In this document: one piece after another, positions 46,423-55,129 of the stretch
Numbering within the stretch: position 1 is the stretch's first letter
How the letters are laid out: each line of letters opens with the position of its first letter
DNA from: Maribacter sp. MMG018
GTDB lineage: Bacteria > Bacteroidota > Bacteroidia > Flavobacteriales > Flavobacteriaceae
NCBI RefSeq assembly: GCF_018100785.1
Contig: NZ_JAGJEC010000002.1
Coordinates: forward strand, 186,001-250,000
Direction: 5' to 3'
Length of the DNA: 64,000 nt
The notes under the pieces: generated by a model
The model's database searches: none
What the model was told of the DNA's origin: nothing
What the model saw: the letters and a program-made list of their open reading frames with translations, nothing else
Program-made: the position numbers and the translations under genes

Positions 46423-48132
46423 ATGAATTTACTACATAAAATACCCGCCAAGATAGGTTGCACCGTCTTCCTGGTGATGCTGTTCGGAAGCCTTTCCGTT
46501 CTCGGTCAGGAAACTAGTTCTGATTTGAGTTCTAGCAGCACCTATCACAATCAATTGTTCTTTAACAGATTTTTGATAAACCCGACCTTTTCACTGGTAC
46601 GCGAAAACAAATCGTACTTGAACATTCTTCACAGAAACCAGTATGCCACATTTGACGATAACAGTCAGAATTATTTTCTAGGTTTCAGTAATAAATTAAG
46701 CGAAAGAACGGCAGTAGGTATTGGAGTGTATAGCCAATGGTCTGGAGTTATACAAGAGTTTGGATTCAATGCCAATTATGCCACGGCAGTAAAATTGGGC
46801 GACAAGAGTAAACTTACCTTCGGTACCAACGTTACCTATTTTAATCAGGGATTGGATAAAAACCGTGTAATTATAACGGAAACCGACCCAGAAGTAGCTG
46901 ATGCAAGAAAAGAAAGTAAAATTGCGGTACAACCGGGAATTAACCTATCTATCGGAAAATTTGATTTCGGATTGTATGCAGAAGACCTATTAAGGTATAA
47001 CCAGACCACGAACGAATTTTTAACCAATTTATCCACTAAAAGCGTAAAGGCATCTGTACAATATACCCACACTTTTGATGCAAATAGAGGCTTGTTCGAG
47101 AACGCACGCCTAATGCCCTTGGCACAAGTTGGTCAAAATGAGGATGGTAGCATCTATTATTTAGGTTCTTTATTGTTGGATTTGCCAAACTATGGCTGGT
47201 TGCAGGGTACTATAGACCAAGAGTATGGTGTTTCTGCCGGTATTGGCTTTAACTTGAGCAAGAAAATGTCTTTGGGTTATTTAATGGAAAAGAACCTTTC
47301 TCAAGACGAGGCTAATCTAGGCTGGAACCACGAACTTTCATTAGCATATACCTTTAAAGATGACCAAGATAATTTTGGAAACGGGTATGTAGACAGCTCC
47401 AACGATGCCAAAATAGACCGTATCGTTAGAAATTATGAAGAGCAGATAGCCGATTTGATATCGGAAAGGGACAAGGCAAAAAGAAAAGAGAGAAAAGAAG
47501 AAAAGAATAAAGAGGTTATCGAGACGGCATCTGTCGTTACAGGAGACCCAAACGACATAGCTTACCAGAACCGCTTGATCCTAGACGAGCTTATATTAAG
47601 ACAAGACTCTATAGAGAAAGCGCGTAACCGGGCCTTTGAGCAAAAATTTGAGACCATAGTAAGGTTGTTGAGAAACGATATCAAGAACAATATCAATTCA
47701 AACTTGCACAACTTTAAATTGGAAGAGAAGACCATGATGGCGGCCAAGAAGATGGAAGAAGAGCACGCAGCCGCCGTGGCAGCTGAAGATTCACAGAAAT
47801 ACAAGAAGCTACCTATCAGGGTTTTGGGCGATTCGGATGTAATAGGTGTAAAATCTGGATATTATGTGATCGCCAACGTGTATAGCAATAAAAAATACCT
47901 CAAAGCCTTTATGGACGATTTAAAGAGGAAAGGACTGGAGCCACGACAATTTTACAATAAGGAAAATGGTTTGTACTACGTTTATTTGGCAGATTACGAT
48001 TATAAACAAGAAGCACAAACGGCATTTGTATCTAACCTAAACGGTAAGTACAACGACGAAAAATGGATTATGCAGGTAGACGAAAATACAGCTACTGCCT
48101 CTAATACTTTTGAGGACGATGAGTCATATTAA
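46423..48132 (+). CDS. PorP/SprF-family type IX secretion outer-membrane barrel fused to a C-terminal coiled region and SPOR domain
   Basis: A 569-residue protein from the ATG at 46423; an upstream TTG at 46366 gives an unlikely extension. A signal peptide (to about 29) is followed by the PorP/SprF barrel (about 38-325; YHNQLFFNRFLINPTFSL and a final AYTF), the usual full length of this family. An extra 240 residues follow: a charged helical segment (about 345-480) and a SPOR-like domain at the end (SGYYVIANVYSNKKYLKAFMDDLKRKG and YYVYLADY). PorP/SprF proteins stabilise or display T9SS-secreted adhesins. A SPOR extension would reach the periplasm and bind glycan strands without peptides. Confidence 0.85.
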   Translation: MNLLHKIPAKIGCTVFLVMLFGSLSVLGQETSSDLSSSSTYHNQLFFNRFLINPTFSLVRENKSYLNILHRNQYATFDDNSQNYFLGFSNKLSERTAVGIGVYSQWSGVIQEFGFNANYATAVKLGDKSKLTFGTNVTYFNQGLDKNRVIITETDPEVADARKESKIAVQPGINLSIGKFDFGLYAEDLLRYNQTTNEFLTNLSTKSVKASVQYTHTFDANRGLFENARLMPLAQVGQNEDGSIYYLGSLLLDLPNYGWLQGTIDQEYGVSAGIGFNLSKKMSLGYLMEKNLSQDEANLGWNHELSLAYTFKDDQDNFGNGYVDSSNDAKIDRIVRNYEEQIADLISERDKAKRKERKEEKNKEVIETASVVTGDPNDIAYQNRLILDELILRQDSIEKARNRAFEQKFETIVRLLRNDIKNNINSNLHNFKLEEKTMMAAKKMEEEHAAAVAAEDSQKYKKLPIRVLGDSDVIGVKSGYYVIANVYSNKKYLKAFMDDLKRKGLEPRQFYNKENGLYYVYLADYDYKQEAQTAFVSNLNGKYNDEKWIMQVDENTATASNTFEDDESY

Positions 48133-48222
48133 AGAGCACATTAAATAGGAGAATTTAATTTAAAATTATTAGTAGTACGATACAGGTTAGAGTATTTCTA
48201 TGTTTGAGTAAATTGTCGACAG

Positions 48223-48268
48223 AAGGAGGGGTGGTATCCGGGGGGATAACTAATTCCCCTCCTTTTTT
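48223..48268 (+). terminator. Rho-independent terminator after the PorP-SPOR gene
   Basis: AAGGAGGGG (48223-48231) pairs with CCCCTCCTT (48256-48264) around a 24-nt loop, then T-tract. About 90 bp after the stop at 48132. Confidence 0.75.
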
Positions 48269-48772
48269 ATTATAAGCTTTTTAGCTAATACTAGTCGTTG
48301 AAATGCATCAAAAAATGCATTTTAACGAAAATTAAAGCTAGTTTATCGGATGTATTTTATAAATAACTATATTTAAATCTCAAACATAAATAAAACCATT
48401 GTTTAACCCCAAATCCCCCCAAAAACATGGAACATTTTTACCTACAGCTTACTACCAATAAGCACTCCTTCTTACCGACAAACAGTAGAGACCTGTCCAA
48501 AGTCCTAAACTATTTAGACTTTATTCTTAAGCAGGTCATGAACCCTATGAACACGGGAACGCGATATTCCTGAGATTAGTTCATTTTCCCCGAACATTTA
48601 ACACGCAAGTTATAGTAGGCTAGGCCCTTACCCAAGGCATTGGTATATAATTTTTATGGCATCTCATATGATTTGCCGGCTGTTAATTGTTCTAAACTAT
48701 TTCCAATTTACTCAATACTAACCCCGATTGTGGTGCTTTTTTAGAGCATGGCATGGGATAATACTACTTATT
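48269..48772 (+). other. Intergenic region before the atypical response regulator
   Basis: About 500 bp. Besides the short frame at 48427-48573 I see nothing gene-like. An AT-rich stretch at 48290-48410 may contain a promoter. Confidence 0.45.
48427..48573 (+). CDS. Possible 48-residue small protein
   Basis: ATG at 48427 to TGA at 48571, starting MEHFYLQLTTNKHSF, with a short helix (LSKVLNYLDFILKQV). It has neither signal nor known motif, and no ribosome-binding site. It lies between the PorP-SPOR terminator and the response regulator. It may be a small gene or a chance frame. Confidence 0.35.
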   Translation: MEHFYLQLTTNKHSFLPTNSRDLSKVLNYLDFILKQVMNPMNTGTRYS

Positions 48773-49393
48773 ATGAAAGCTCAAGATTTAAAAGTTATCA
48801 TACTGGACAAAGATGAGAACCTACACGCATCTTATCAAACCTATCTAGAAAATTTGGAAGGTTTTTCATTGATGGGAATTTATACCTCGGCAGAAAAGGC
48901 ATTGAAAGATTTTCGTAGAAGTACCCCCGATATTATTATAACCGAGGTCGATTTAAATGGTATTGGAGGTATAGATGCCATTAAATCTTTTCGGAGAAAA
49001 GACTGGAACGTAAAAATTATAATGATCAGTGAGAACAACGATTTTGAGATCATTAAAAAAAGTTTTAAAAGAGGGGCCAATGGGTATTTGACCAAACCAT
49101 TGACAGAAGATAAGATATCGCATGCATTGTTAAGCATAAAGGAAGAGGGGGCTACCTTAAGCAACGATATCGTGAAGCAGGTGATATCTACATTTCACAG
49201 AAAATCGTTCAACTTCTTTTCTGAACGAGAAAATCAGATTATCGATTATCTGTGCCATGGGGCCACCTACAAAATGATAGCCGATAAACTGTTTGTGACC
49301 ACAAGTACGGTCAACTTTCATATTCAGAACATTTACCTAAAACTCAACGTAAACTCCAAATCGGAGGCATTGAGCAAACTTGAACAATTATAA
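48773..49393 (+). CDS. LuxR/NarL-type response regulator with Glu at the phosphoacceptor position
   Basis: A 206-residue protein from the ATG at 48773. Receiver domain (about 6-122) and LuxR HTH (about 145-206; TVNFHIQNIYLKLNV). Alignment to NarL-type receivers (PDLxLLDLxMPG) gives PDIIITEVDLNG here, so residue Glu58 replaces the phospho-accepting Asp, though the acidic pocket (Asp12, Asp14), the Ser (IMISEN) and Lys (GYLTKPL) are kept. A Glu at this site usually mimics the phosphorylated state and would make the regulator kinase-independent. It is a single gene with its own terminator, and it could still receive signal through another route. Confidence 0.85.
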   Translation: MKAQDLKVIILDKDENLHASYQTYLENLEGFSLMGIYTSAEKALKDFRRSTPDIIITEVDLNGIGGIDAIKSFRRKDWNVKIIMISENNDFEIIKKSFKRGANGYLTKPLTEDKISHALLSIKEEGATLSNDIVKQVISTFHRKSFNFFSERENQIIDYLCHGATYKMIADKLFVTTSTVNFHIQNIYLKLNVNSKSEALSKLEQL

Positions 49394-49419
49394 CTATACC
49401 TACTTATACATTTGGTTAG

Positions 49420-49454
49420 ACCCTTGGAGATAATTTTATTTTCAGGGGTTTTTT
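49420..49454 (+). terminator. Rho-independent terminator after the response regulator
   Basis: ACCCTTG (49420-49426) pairs with CAGGGGT (49443-49449), one G-U, followed by six T. It directly precedes the operator-like dyads of the xylose operon. Confidence 0.75.
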
Positions 49455-49455
49455 G

Positions 49456-49493
49456 CGAAAACGGTTTCGTTAAGTTTTCGTAAATCACGAAAA
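49456..49493 (+). promoter_or_regulatory. Pair of operator-like dyads before xylB
   Basis: CGAAAACGGTTTCG (49456-49469) has LacI-family operator form, with CG at the centre and arms AAA/TTT. Immediately after it, TTTTCGT-AAATC-ACGAAAA (49475-49493) is a perfect 7-bp inverted repeat that reuses the TTTTCG core. They lie about 165-200 bp before the xylB ATG, and a TATTTTTA -7-like box is at 49614-49621. The LacI-family gene at 52539 is the obvious candidate to bind them. Confidence 0.5.
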
Positions 49494-49658
49494 TAATATA
49501 AATATCTAATAATCAGAGTAGTAAAATTACAAATATCATATATAACGATAATCTTAATTATATTATTCGTAAATATTATTTAAGTGACCAACTATAAAAC
49601 AGATTCTTTATTTTATTTTTAAGTAGCAAAAATCCATTTGCCGTTAAAAATAAAAAGG

Positions 49659-51146
49659 ATGTATTATTTAGGTCTCGATATCGGTAGTTCTTCTATCAAA
49701 ATTGCATTGGTCGTATCGGAGACCGGGGCAAGTGTGGCGGTCGTACAAGAACCGGAAACGGAAATGTCGATGTTGGCCATTAAAAATGGCTGGGCAGAAC
49801 AAGATCCCAATGAATGGTGGATTCATGTATGTAATGGAATAGGCCGTATAATTAAGGAAAACAATATTTCTTCTAAAGATATTATTGGCATAGGTATCTC
49901 GTATCAAATGCACGGTCTTGTATTGGTTGATAAAGAGGGCAAGACCGTAAGAAATTCGATTATTTGGTGCGATAGCCGAGCTGTGGCCATAGGGCAACAG
50001 GCGTTTGAGGAAATAGGAGAGGACAAATGTTCGGAATACCTCTTAAACTCTCCGTCAAATTTTACAGCATCGAAACTTAAATGGGTCAAAGAAAATGAAC
50101 CGGAAGTATATGTCAAGGCGTATAAATTTATGTTGCCCGGTGATTATATAGCCATGAGGCTTTCAGGAAAAATAAACACTACCGTTTCCGGTTTGTCGGA
50201 AGGAATCTTCTGGGATTTTAAAAAAGAGGGAATAGCGGAATTTTTAATGGATTATTATGGATTGGATGCCCATATGGTTCCCGATATAGTGGACACCTTT
50301 GGTGAGCAATGCCATGTAGATGAAAAAGGAGCTATTGAAAGTGGATTAAAAATGGGTACCCCCATTTTATATAGGGCAGGGGACCAGCCCAATAATGCAT
50401 TATCATTAAACGTATTCAACCCTGGTGAGGTGGCTGCAACGGGCGGTACCTCTGGCGTGGTCTATGCGGTGACAGATAACCTTTCTGTGAAAGAAAGTGC
50501 CAGGGTAAATAATTTTGCCCATGTAAACTATAAACCAAAAGTAGAACCTAGAATAGGTAAGTTATTATGCATCAATGGATCTGGAATACAATACAGATGG
50601 TTGCTTAATAATTTGGATGTTTCTTCCTACGAAGAAATGAACAACTTGGCCAAAGAAATACCCATAGGCTCTGATGGGGTGGTGTTAATACCATTTGGAA
50701 ACGGTGCCGAGCGCATGCTCAACAACCGTGAGGTAGGCACAAGAATCGTTAACCTTAACCTTAACAATCACGGTAAAGGGCATTTGTGCCGAGCGGCATT
50801 GGAAGGTATTGCCTTCTCTTTCGTATACGGAATGGAAATTATGAAGTCAGATGGTATAGAGGTAAATGTTATGCGGGCGGGTAACGACAACCTATTTAGG
50901 TCCGAAATTTTTTCGGAAACGGTTTCGACCTTGATAGGCTATGATATAGAAATATACAATACGACGGGGGCCATAGGTGCGGCCAGGGCAGGGGTATTGC
51001 AAAATGGGGACTTTGAAACCTATGGCAAGGTAATTATGGAGAACGATTACATAATGAGCTTTGAACCATTAAAAAATAAAGAAACGTACAAAGTCGCTTA
51101 TCAACGTTGGAAAAAAGAACTGGAATTAACATTGAACAACTTATAA
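49659..51146 (+). CDS. xylB: Xylulokinase
   Basis: A 495-residue FGGY-family sugar kinase from the ATG at 49659; an upstream TTG at 49638 gives a 7-residue extension that is not conserved in style. N-terminal phosphate-binding motif [12 protein letters not shown], Asp in the active-site segment AGDQPNNAL, and ATP-site Gly-rich segment [12 protein letters not shown]. It phosphorylates D-xylulose to xylulose-5-phosphate for the pentose phosphate pathway. It is 10 bp upstream of xylA, and operator-like dyads precede it. A further GAAAC-G-GTTTC palindrome lies inside it at 50916-50926. Confidence 0.94.
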   Translation: MYYLGLDIGSSSIKIALVVSETGASVAVVQEPETEMSMLAIKNGWAEQDPNEWWIHVCNGIGRIIKENNISSKDIIGIGISYQMHGLVLVDKEGKTVRNSIIWCDSRAVAIGQQAFEEIGEDKCSEYLLNSPSNFTASKLKWVKENEPEVYVKAYKFMLPGDYIAMRLSGKINTTVSGLSEGIFWDFKKEGIAEFLMDYYGLDAHMVPDIVDTFGEQCHVDEKGAIESGLKMGTPILYRAGDQPNNALSLNVFNPGEVAATGGTSGVVYAVTDNLSVKESARVNNFAHVNYKPKVEPRIGKLLCINGSGIQYRWLLNNLDVSSYEEMNNLAKEIPIGSDGVVLIPFGNGAERMLNNREVGTRIVNLNLNNHGKGHLCRAALEGIAFSFVYGMEIMKSDGIEVNVMRAGNDNLFRSEIFSETVSTLIGYDIEIYNTTGAIGAARAGVLQNGDFETYGKVIMENDYIMSFEPLKNKETYKVAYQRWKKELELTLNNL

Positions 51147-51156
51147 AATTAAAATA

Positions 51157-52473
51157 ATGGCAGGTAAGGAATATTTTAAGGGAATAGATAAAATTAAATT
51201 TGAAGGAAAAGAATCTGATAATCCGTTGGCGTTCAAATACTACAACCCCGATCAGGTGGTTGCGGGTAAAACCATGCGCGAACATTTTAAGTTCGCCATA
51301 GCTTATTGGCATACCTTCTGTGGTCAAGGGGCAGATCCCTTTGGGCCCGGAACTCAGAATTTTGAGTGGGATCAAGCTTCAGACCCTGTTCAGGCGGCAA
51401 AAGATAAGGCAGATGCTGCCTTTGAGTTTTTTGAAAAAATAGGATTTGATTATTTCTGTTTTCATGACTTTGACCTCGTTCAGGAAGCGGATACCTTGGT
51501 GGCATCGGAAAAACGTTTGTCCACTATCGTAGATTATATAAAAGACAAACAGAAAGCTACCGGTAAAAAGTTGTTATGGGGTACGGCCAACTGTTTTTCC
51601 AACCCACGTTATATGAACGGGGCGGCTACAAACCCCGAGTTTAATGTGTTGGCCAGGGCCGGAGCACAAATAAAATTGGCTATGGACGCCACTATGGAAC
51701 TTAATGGAGAAAACTACGTGTTCTGGGGCGGTAGAGAAGGTTATATGTCTTTGTTGAACACCGATATGGGAAGAGAATTGGAACACATGGGGCAGTTTTT
51801 GGCCATGTGCAGAGATTATGCCCGTAGCCAAGGTTTTAAAGGTAATTTCTTTATAGAGCCAAAACCAATGGAGCCCATGAAGCACCAGTACGATTTTGAT
51901 ACGGCTACCGCGATCGGATTTTTAAGGGAGTATGGTCTAGAGAAAGACTTTAAGATAAATATAGAGGTAAACCATGCTACTTTGGCGCAACATACGTTTC
52001 AGCATGAAATTGCGGTTGCCGGTAAGGCCGGTATGCTAGGTAGTTTAGATGCCAATAGGGGAGATTACCAAAATGGATGGGATACCGATCAGTTTCCCAA
52101 CAACATTCAAGAAACCACCGAAGCAATGTTGGTGTTTTTAGCGGCCGGTGGCCTACAAGGCGGAGGTATTAATTTTGATGCTAAAATTAGACGTAACTCA
52201 ACCGATTTGGAAGATATATTCTTGGCCCATATTGGTGGTGCGGATACTTTTGCAAGGGCATTGGTCACAGCCGATAAAATAATTGCATCATCTGCCTACA
52301 ACAGTCTTAGGGAAAAGAGATATAGTTCTTTTGATTCAGGAAAGGGAAAAGATTTTGAAGAAGGAAAACTGGATTTGACCGACTTGTACAAAATAGCTCA
52401 TGAAAATGGAGAACTTCCTTTAGTGAGTGGAAAACAAGAATTGTTCGAGAATATTATTAATCAATATATTTAG
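51157..52473 (+). CDS. xylA: Xylose isomerase
   Basis: A 438-residue xylose isomerase of the longer (class II) type. The catalytic pair is His103 and Asp106 in CFHDFDLV. Metal-site segments include [18 protein letters not shown] and [14 protein letters not shown]. It converts D-xylose to D-xylulose with two divalent metals, then XylB acts. It is followed by a terminator and the LacI-type regulator gene, so xylBA-xylR is one regulated module. Confidence 0.97.
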   Translation: MAGKEYFKGIDKIKFEGKESDNPLAFKYYNPDQVVAGKTMREHFKFAIAYWHTFCGQGADPFGPGTQNFEWDQASDPVQAAKDKADAAFEFFEKIGFDYFCFHDFDLVQEADTLVASEKRLSTIVDYIKDKQKATGKKLLWGTANCFSNPRYMNGAATNPEFNVLARAGAQIKLAMDATMELNGENYVFWGGREGYMSLLNTDMGRELEHMGQFLAMCRDYARSQGFKGNFFIEPKPMEPMKHQYDFDTATAIGFLREYGLEKDFKINIEVNHATLAQHTFQHEIAVAGKAGMLGSLDANRGDYQNGWDTDQFPNNIQETTEAMLVFLAAGGLQGGGINFDAKIRRNSTDLEDIFLAHIGGADTFARALVTADKIIASSAYNSLREKRYSSFDSGKGKDFEEGKLDLTDLYKIAHENGELPLVSGKQELFENIINQYI

Positions 52474-52491
52474 TACATATATATTTAGTTT

Positions 52492-52527
52492 AAAAAAGGT
52501 CTTGATGTATATTGTCAAGGCCTTTTT
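52492..52527 (+). terminator. Terminator between xylA and the LacI-type regulator
   Basis: AAAAAAGGTCTTGA (52492-52505) pairs with TCAAGGCCTTTTT (52515-52527), one G-U. The T-tract is short (five T), so some read-through into the regulator gene 12 bp further is likely. Confidence 0.75.
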
Positions 52528-52538
52528 AGTTTACAGTA

Positions 52539-53555
52539 ATGAGAAAGATAACCCTTAAAGATATTGCCAAGTATTTTGACGTGTCCATTTCGACCGTATC
52601 AAAGGCCGTCAATGACAGTCATGAGATCAGTGATGATCTTAAAAAGAGGATACGGCAATATGCCAAGGAAAACAACTACAAGCCTAATAAGTTGGCACTT
52701 AACTTGTTAAATAGAAGTAGTAAAACAATAGGTGTAATAGTGCCGAATATATTAAATTACTTTTTCGTGCAGGTCCTGTACGGCATAGAGAAGGTAGCCA
52801 ATGAACATGGGTATAATATCGTTAGCTGTATTAGTAACGAGTCTTTTGAAAAAGAATCCAAGACTTTAGAACTGTTAGATTCTGGAACGGTAGATGGTCT
52901 AATAATGTCATTGGCAGAAGAAACCCAGGTAAAGGAACGGGTTGAAGGCCTGCAGGCGATTACGAACAGTCATATCCCCTTGGTGTTGTTCGATCGGGTC
53001 TCAGATCTGATAGCGTGTGACAAGGTCGTGGTAGATGATTTTGAGGCGGGGTATAAAACAACCAAACATTTTTTTAATATTGGATGTAAGAATGTTGCCT
53101 TCGTTTCTCCAATAGGCAATTCCAGTGTAGGCAAATTAAGATTGGCGGGGTATAAAAAGGCCTTGGAGGAGGCTGGTAGGGAGTTCGATGAAAGGCTGGT
53201 TGTAAACTTTACGGCCAAAGATGACTTAGATCTGTTAATGTCTTTTCTTTTAAATTATAAACCCGTAGATGGTATTTTGGGGCTAGATGAGATTACGGCC
53301 GTGAAAATATTACATATTGTAAAATCTAGGGGATATAACGTACCTAACGATGTTTCCGTTATCGGTTTTACAAATGGCCAACTCTCACAATATGTAACCC
53401 CTCCGTTGACCATGGTCAGCCAACATGGAAAATTTATCGGAGAGCAGGCCGCGGAGCTTTTGATCAAGAGAATAAAAAAACCTAGTGAGCCTTTTGAGAC
53501 CAAAGTGGTAAAAACCAGTCTTTTGGTGAGAGAATCTACCAGAAAATTACAATAG
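52539..53555 (+). CDS. LacI-family transcriptional regulator of the xylose operon
   Basis: A 338-residue repressor. The HTH is in residues 1-25 (ITLKDIAKYFDVSISTVSKAVN) followed by the hinge helix (LALNLL) and a periplasmic-binding-protein-like ligand domain from about 60. It lies directly behind xylBA in the same orientation. Candidate operators are the dyads at 49456-49493 and the palindrome at 50916-50926. The inducer is presumably xylose or a product of it. Its stop is one base from that of the convergent oxidoreductase gene. Confidence 0.93.
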   Translation: MRKITLKDIAKYFDVSISTVSKAVNDSHEISDDLKKRIRQYAKENNYKPNKLALNLLNRSSKTIGVIVPNILNYFFVQVLYGIEKVANEHGYNIVSCISNESFEKESKTLELLDSGTVDGLIMSLAEETQVKERVEGLQAITNSHIPLVLFDRVSDLIACDKVVVDDFEAGYKTTKHFFNIGCKNVAFVSPIGNSSVGKLRLAGYKKALEEAGREFDERLVVNFTAKDDLDLLMSFLLNYKPVDGILGLDEITAVKILHIVKSRGYNVPNDVSVIGFTNGQLSQYVTPPLTMVSQHGKFIGEQAAELLIKRIKKPSEPFETKVVKTSLLVRESTRKLQ

Positions 53556-53556
53556 G

Positions 53557-54930
53557 CTATATATTGTTCGGATGGGGATGCTCCCAATTTTTTCTGTAAT
53601 CGCGCTGTAAAAGACGAGTAGCTTCGGGATCGTTTAAAACCGTTCTGCTTTTGGGGTCATAGACCAAGGGTCTCTTTAGGTCCATAGATAGGTTGGCCAA
53701 AATACAACTGGCCGTAGAGATATGCCCTTCTTCGATATCGGCAATAGGCCTGGTATCATTTTCAATGGCTTCCAGAAAGTCGATCATATGCCTTCTGGTA
53801 GCAGGTGCCGTATGTAGCTCAATGTCTTTTTCGGTTAAGTCCTCCGGATATTTTTCTTTCTCCCATAAAACATCAAATCGAATGGTTTCACTACCATCGC
53901 TAGGTACAAATTCGGCTTTCATGACATCACCTTTAAAAACCCCTTTTTCTCCATAAATAAAAAAGGCCCATGGGTATTCGGGGTCTGCGGCATTGCCCCA
54001 TGTTCTATGTTGCCAAACACAATTTAGGCCATCGTATTCAAAAACAGCGGTTTGGGTGTCTGAAATGTTCGATTTACCTTCTTTTTGAACATAAATACCA
54101 CCTTCAGAACTAATACGTTTTGGCCACCCTAGATCCAGCATCCAACGCACAGTGTCCAACATATGTACACACATATCTCCTACGATGCCATTTCCATATT
54201 CCCTAAAAGAACGCCACCATCCCCTATGGGGAATACCATCGTAGAGTCTCATGGGGGCAGGGCCGGTCCACATTTCATAATCTAAAAATTCGGGAATAGG
54301 CTGCAGGGCAGGGTTGCTATTGGAACGCATGTGGTAGTAGCAACATATATCTACATGGCCAATTTTTCCCAATAGGCCTTTATCTACGATCTGTTTTTTG
54401 GCCTCTATCAAATGCGGGGTGCTTCTACGTTGGGTACCCACTTGCACTACACGGTTATATTTTCTTGCTGCCGCAACCATAGCCTCCCCTTCGATAACAT
54501 CAACGCTTATAGGTTTTTGTACATAGACATGGGCACCTGATTTTAATGCCTCTATGCACATTAGGGCATGCCAATGATCTGGGGTTCCAATAAGTACAAT
54601 GTCTAGCTTTTCTTTGGCAAGCATCTTTCGATAATCGGAATATAGTTTGGGTTTTTTACCATTTTTTTGTCTTTCAGATACCAAAACCGCCACTTCGTTC
54701 AAAAAGTTGGAGTCTACATCGCATAATGAGGTAACTTCTACATTGGCTATTTGAATAAGTCTTAACAAGTCGCTTGTGCCGTACCAGCCACACCCGATAA
54801 GTGCTACTTTTTTTGGTGTTTCGTCTTTAAAAAAATTAAAACCATAAGATGGCACCGTAGAAAAAAGCAATGCGGCCGAGGTTCCTTTTATAAAATGTCT
54901 TCTATTAAACTGCGATGGTTCGTTGGTCAT
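53557..54930 (-). CDS. Exported Gfo/Idh/MocA-family oxidoreductase (Tat signal)
   Basis: A 457-residue oxidoreductase. A twin-arginine-type signal (NRRHFIKG, then a hydrophobic stretch to about residue 30) suggests export after NAD(P) loading. The Rossmann motif is VALIGCGWYGTSDL, the family Lys is in YVQKPISVD (Gln in place of the usual Glu), and the C-terminal domain has HRGWWRSFREYGNG. Family members oxidise sugars at C1, C2 or C3 or act on inositols. It lies convergent to the LacI gene and divergent (199 bp) from the GMC/gluconate-dehydrogenase-like operon, so it probably belongs to the same catabolic set. Confidence 0.9.
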   Translation of the reverse strand: MTNEPSQFNRRHFIKGTSAALLFSTVPSYGFNFFKDETPKKVALIGCGWYGTSDLLRLIQIANVEVTSLCDVDSNFLNEVAVLVSERQKNGKKPKLYSDYRKMLAKEKLDIVLIGTPDHWHALMCIEALKSGAHVYVQKPISVDVIEGEAMVAAARKYNRVVQVGTQRRSTPHLIEAKKQIVDKGLLGKIGHVDICCYYHMRSNSNPALQPIPEFLDYEMWTGPAPMRLYDGIPHRGWWRSFREYGNGIVGDMCVHMLDTVRWMLDLGWPKRISSEGGIYVQKEGKSNISDTQTAVFEYDGLNCVWQHRTWGNAADPEYPWAFFIYGEKGVFKGDVMKAEFVPSDGSETIRFDVLWEKEKYPEDLTEKDIELHTAPATRRHMIDFLEAIENDTRPIADIEEGHISTASCILANLSMDLKRPLVYDPKSRTVLNDPEATRLLQRDYRKNWEHPHPNNI

Positions 54931-55129
54931 AATGATCTGTTTAAAAGATAGGTTTTCAAATACTTAAAAATAGGCTGTTTCTTATATTTCTTGAAATAAA
55001 TGTAATCAGCAACGGGATAGGTTTCGAATAATATCAAATAATTCATGAATTTGTATTTGTTAATATATTCAAAATCCCTGTTTTTTTTGATTAATTCTTT
55101 AAATTGTACACAAAATCAAACTACAAATT

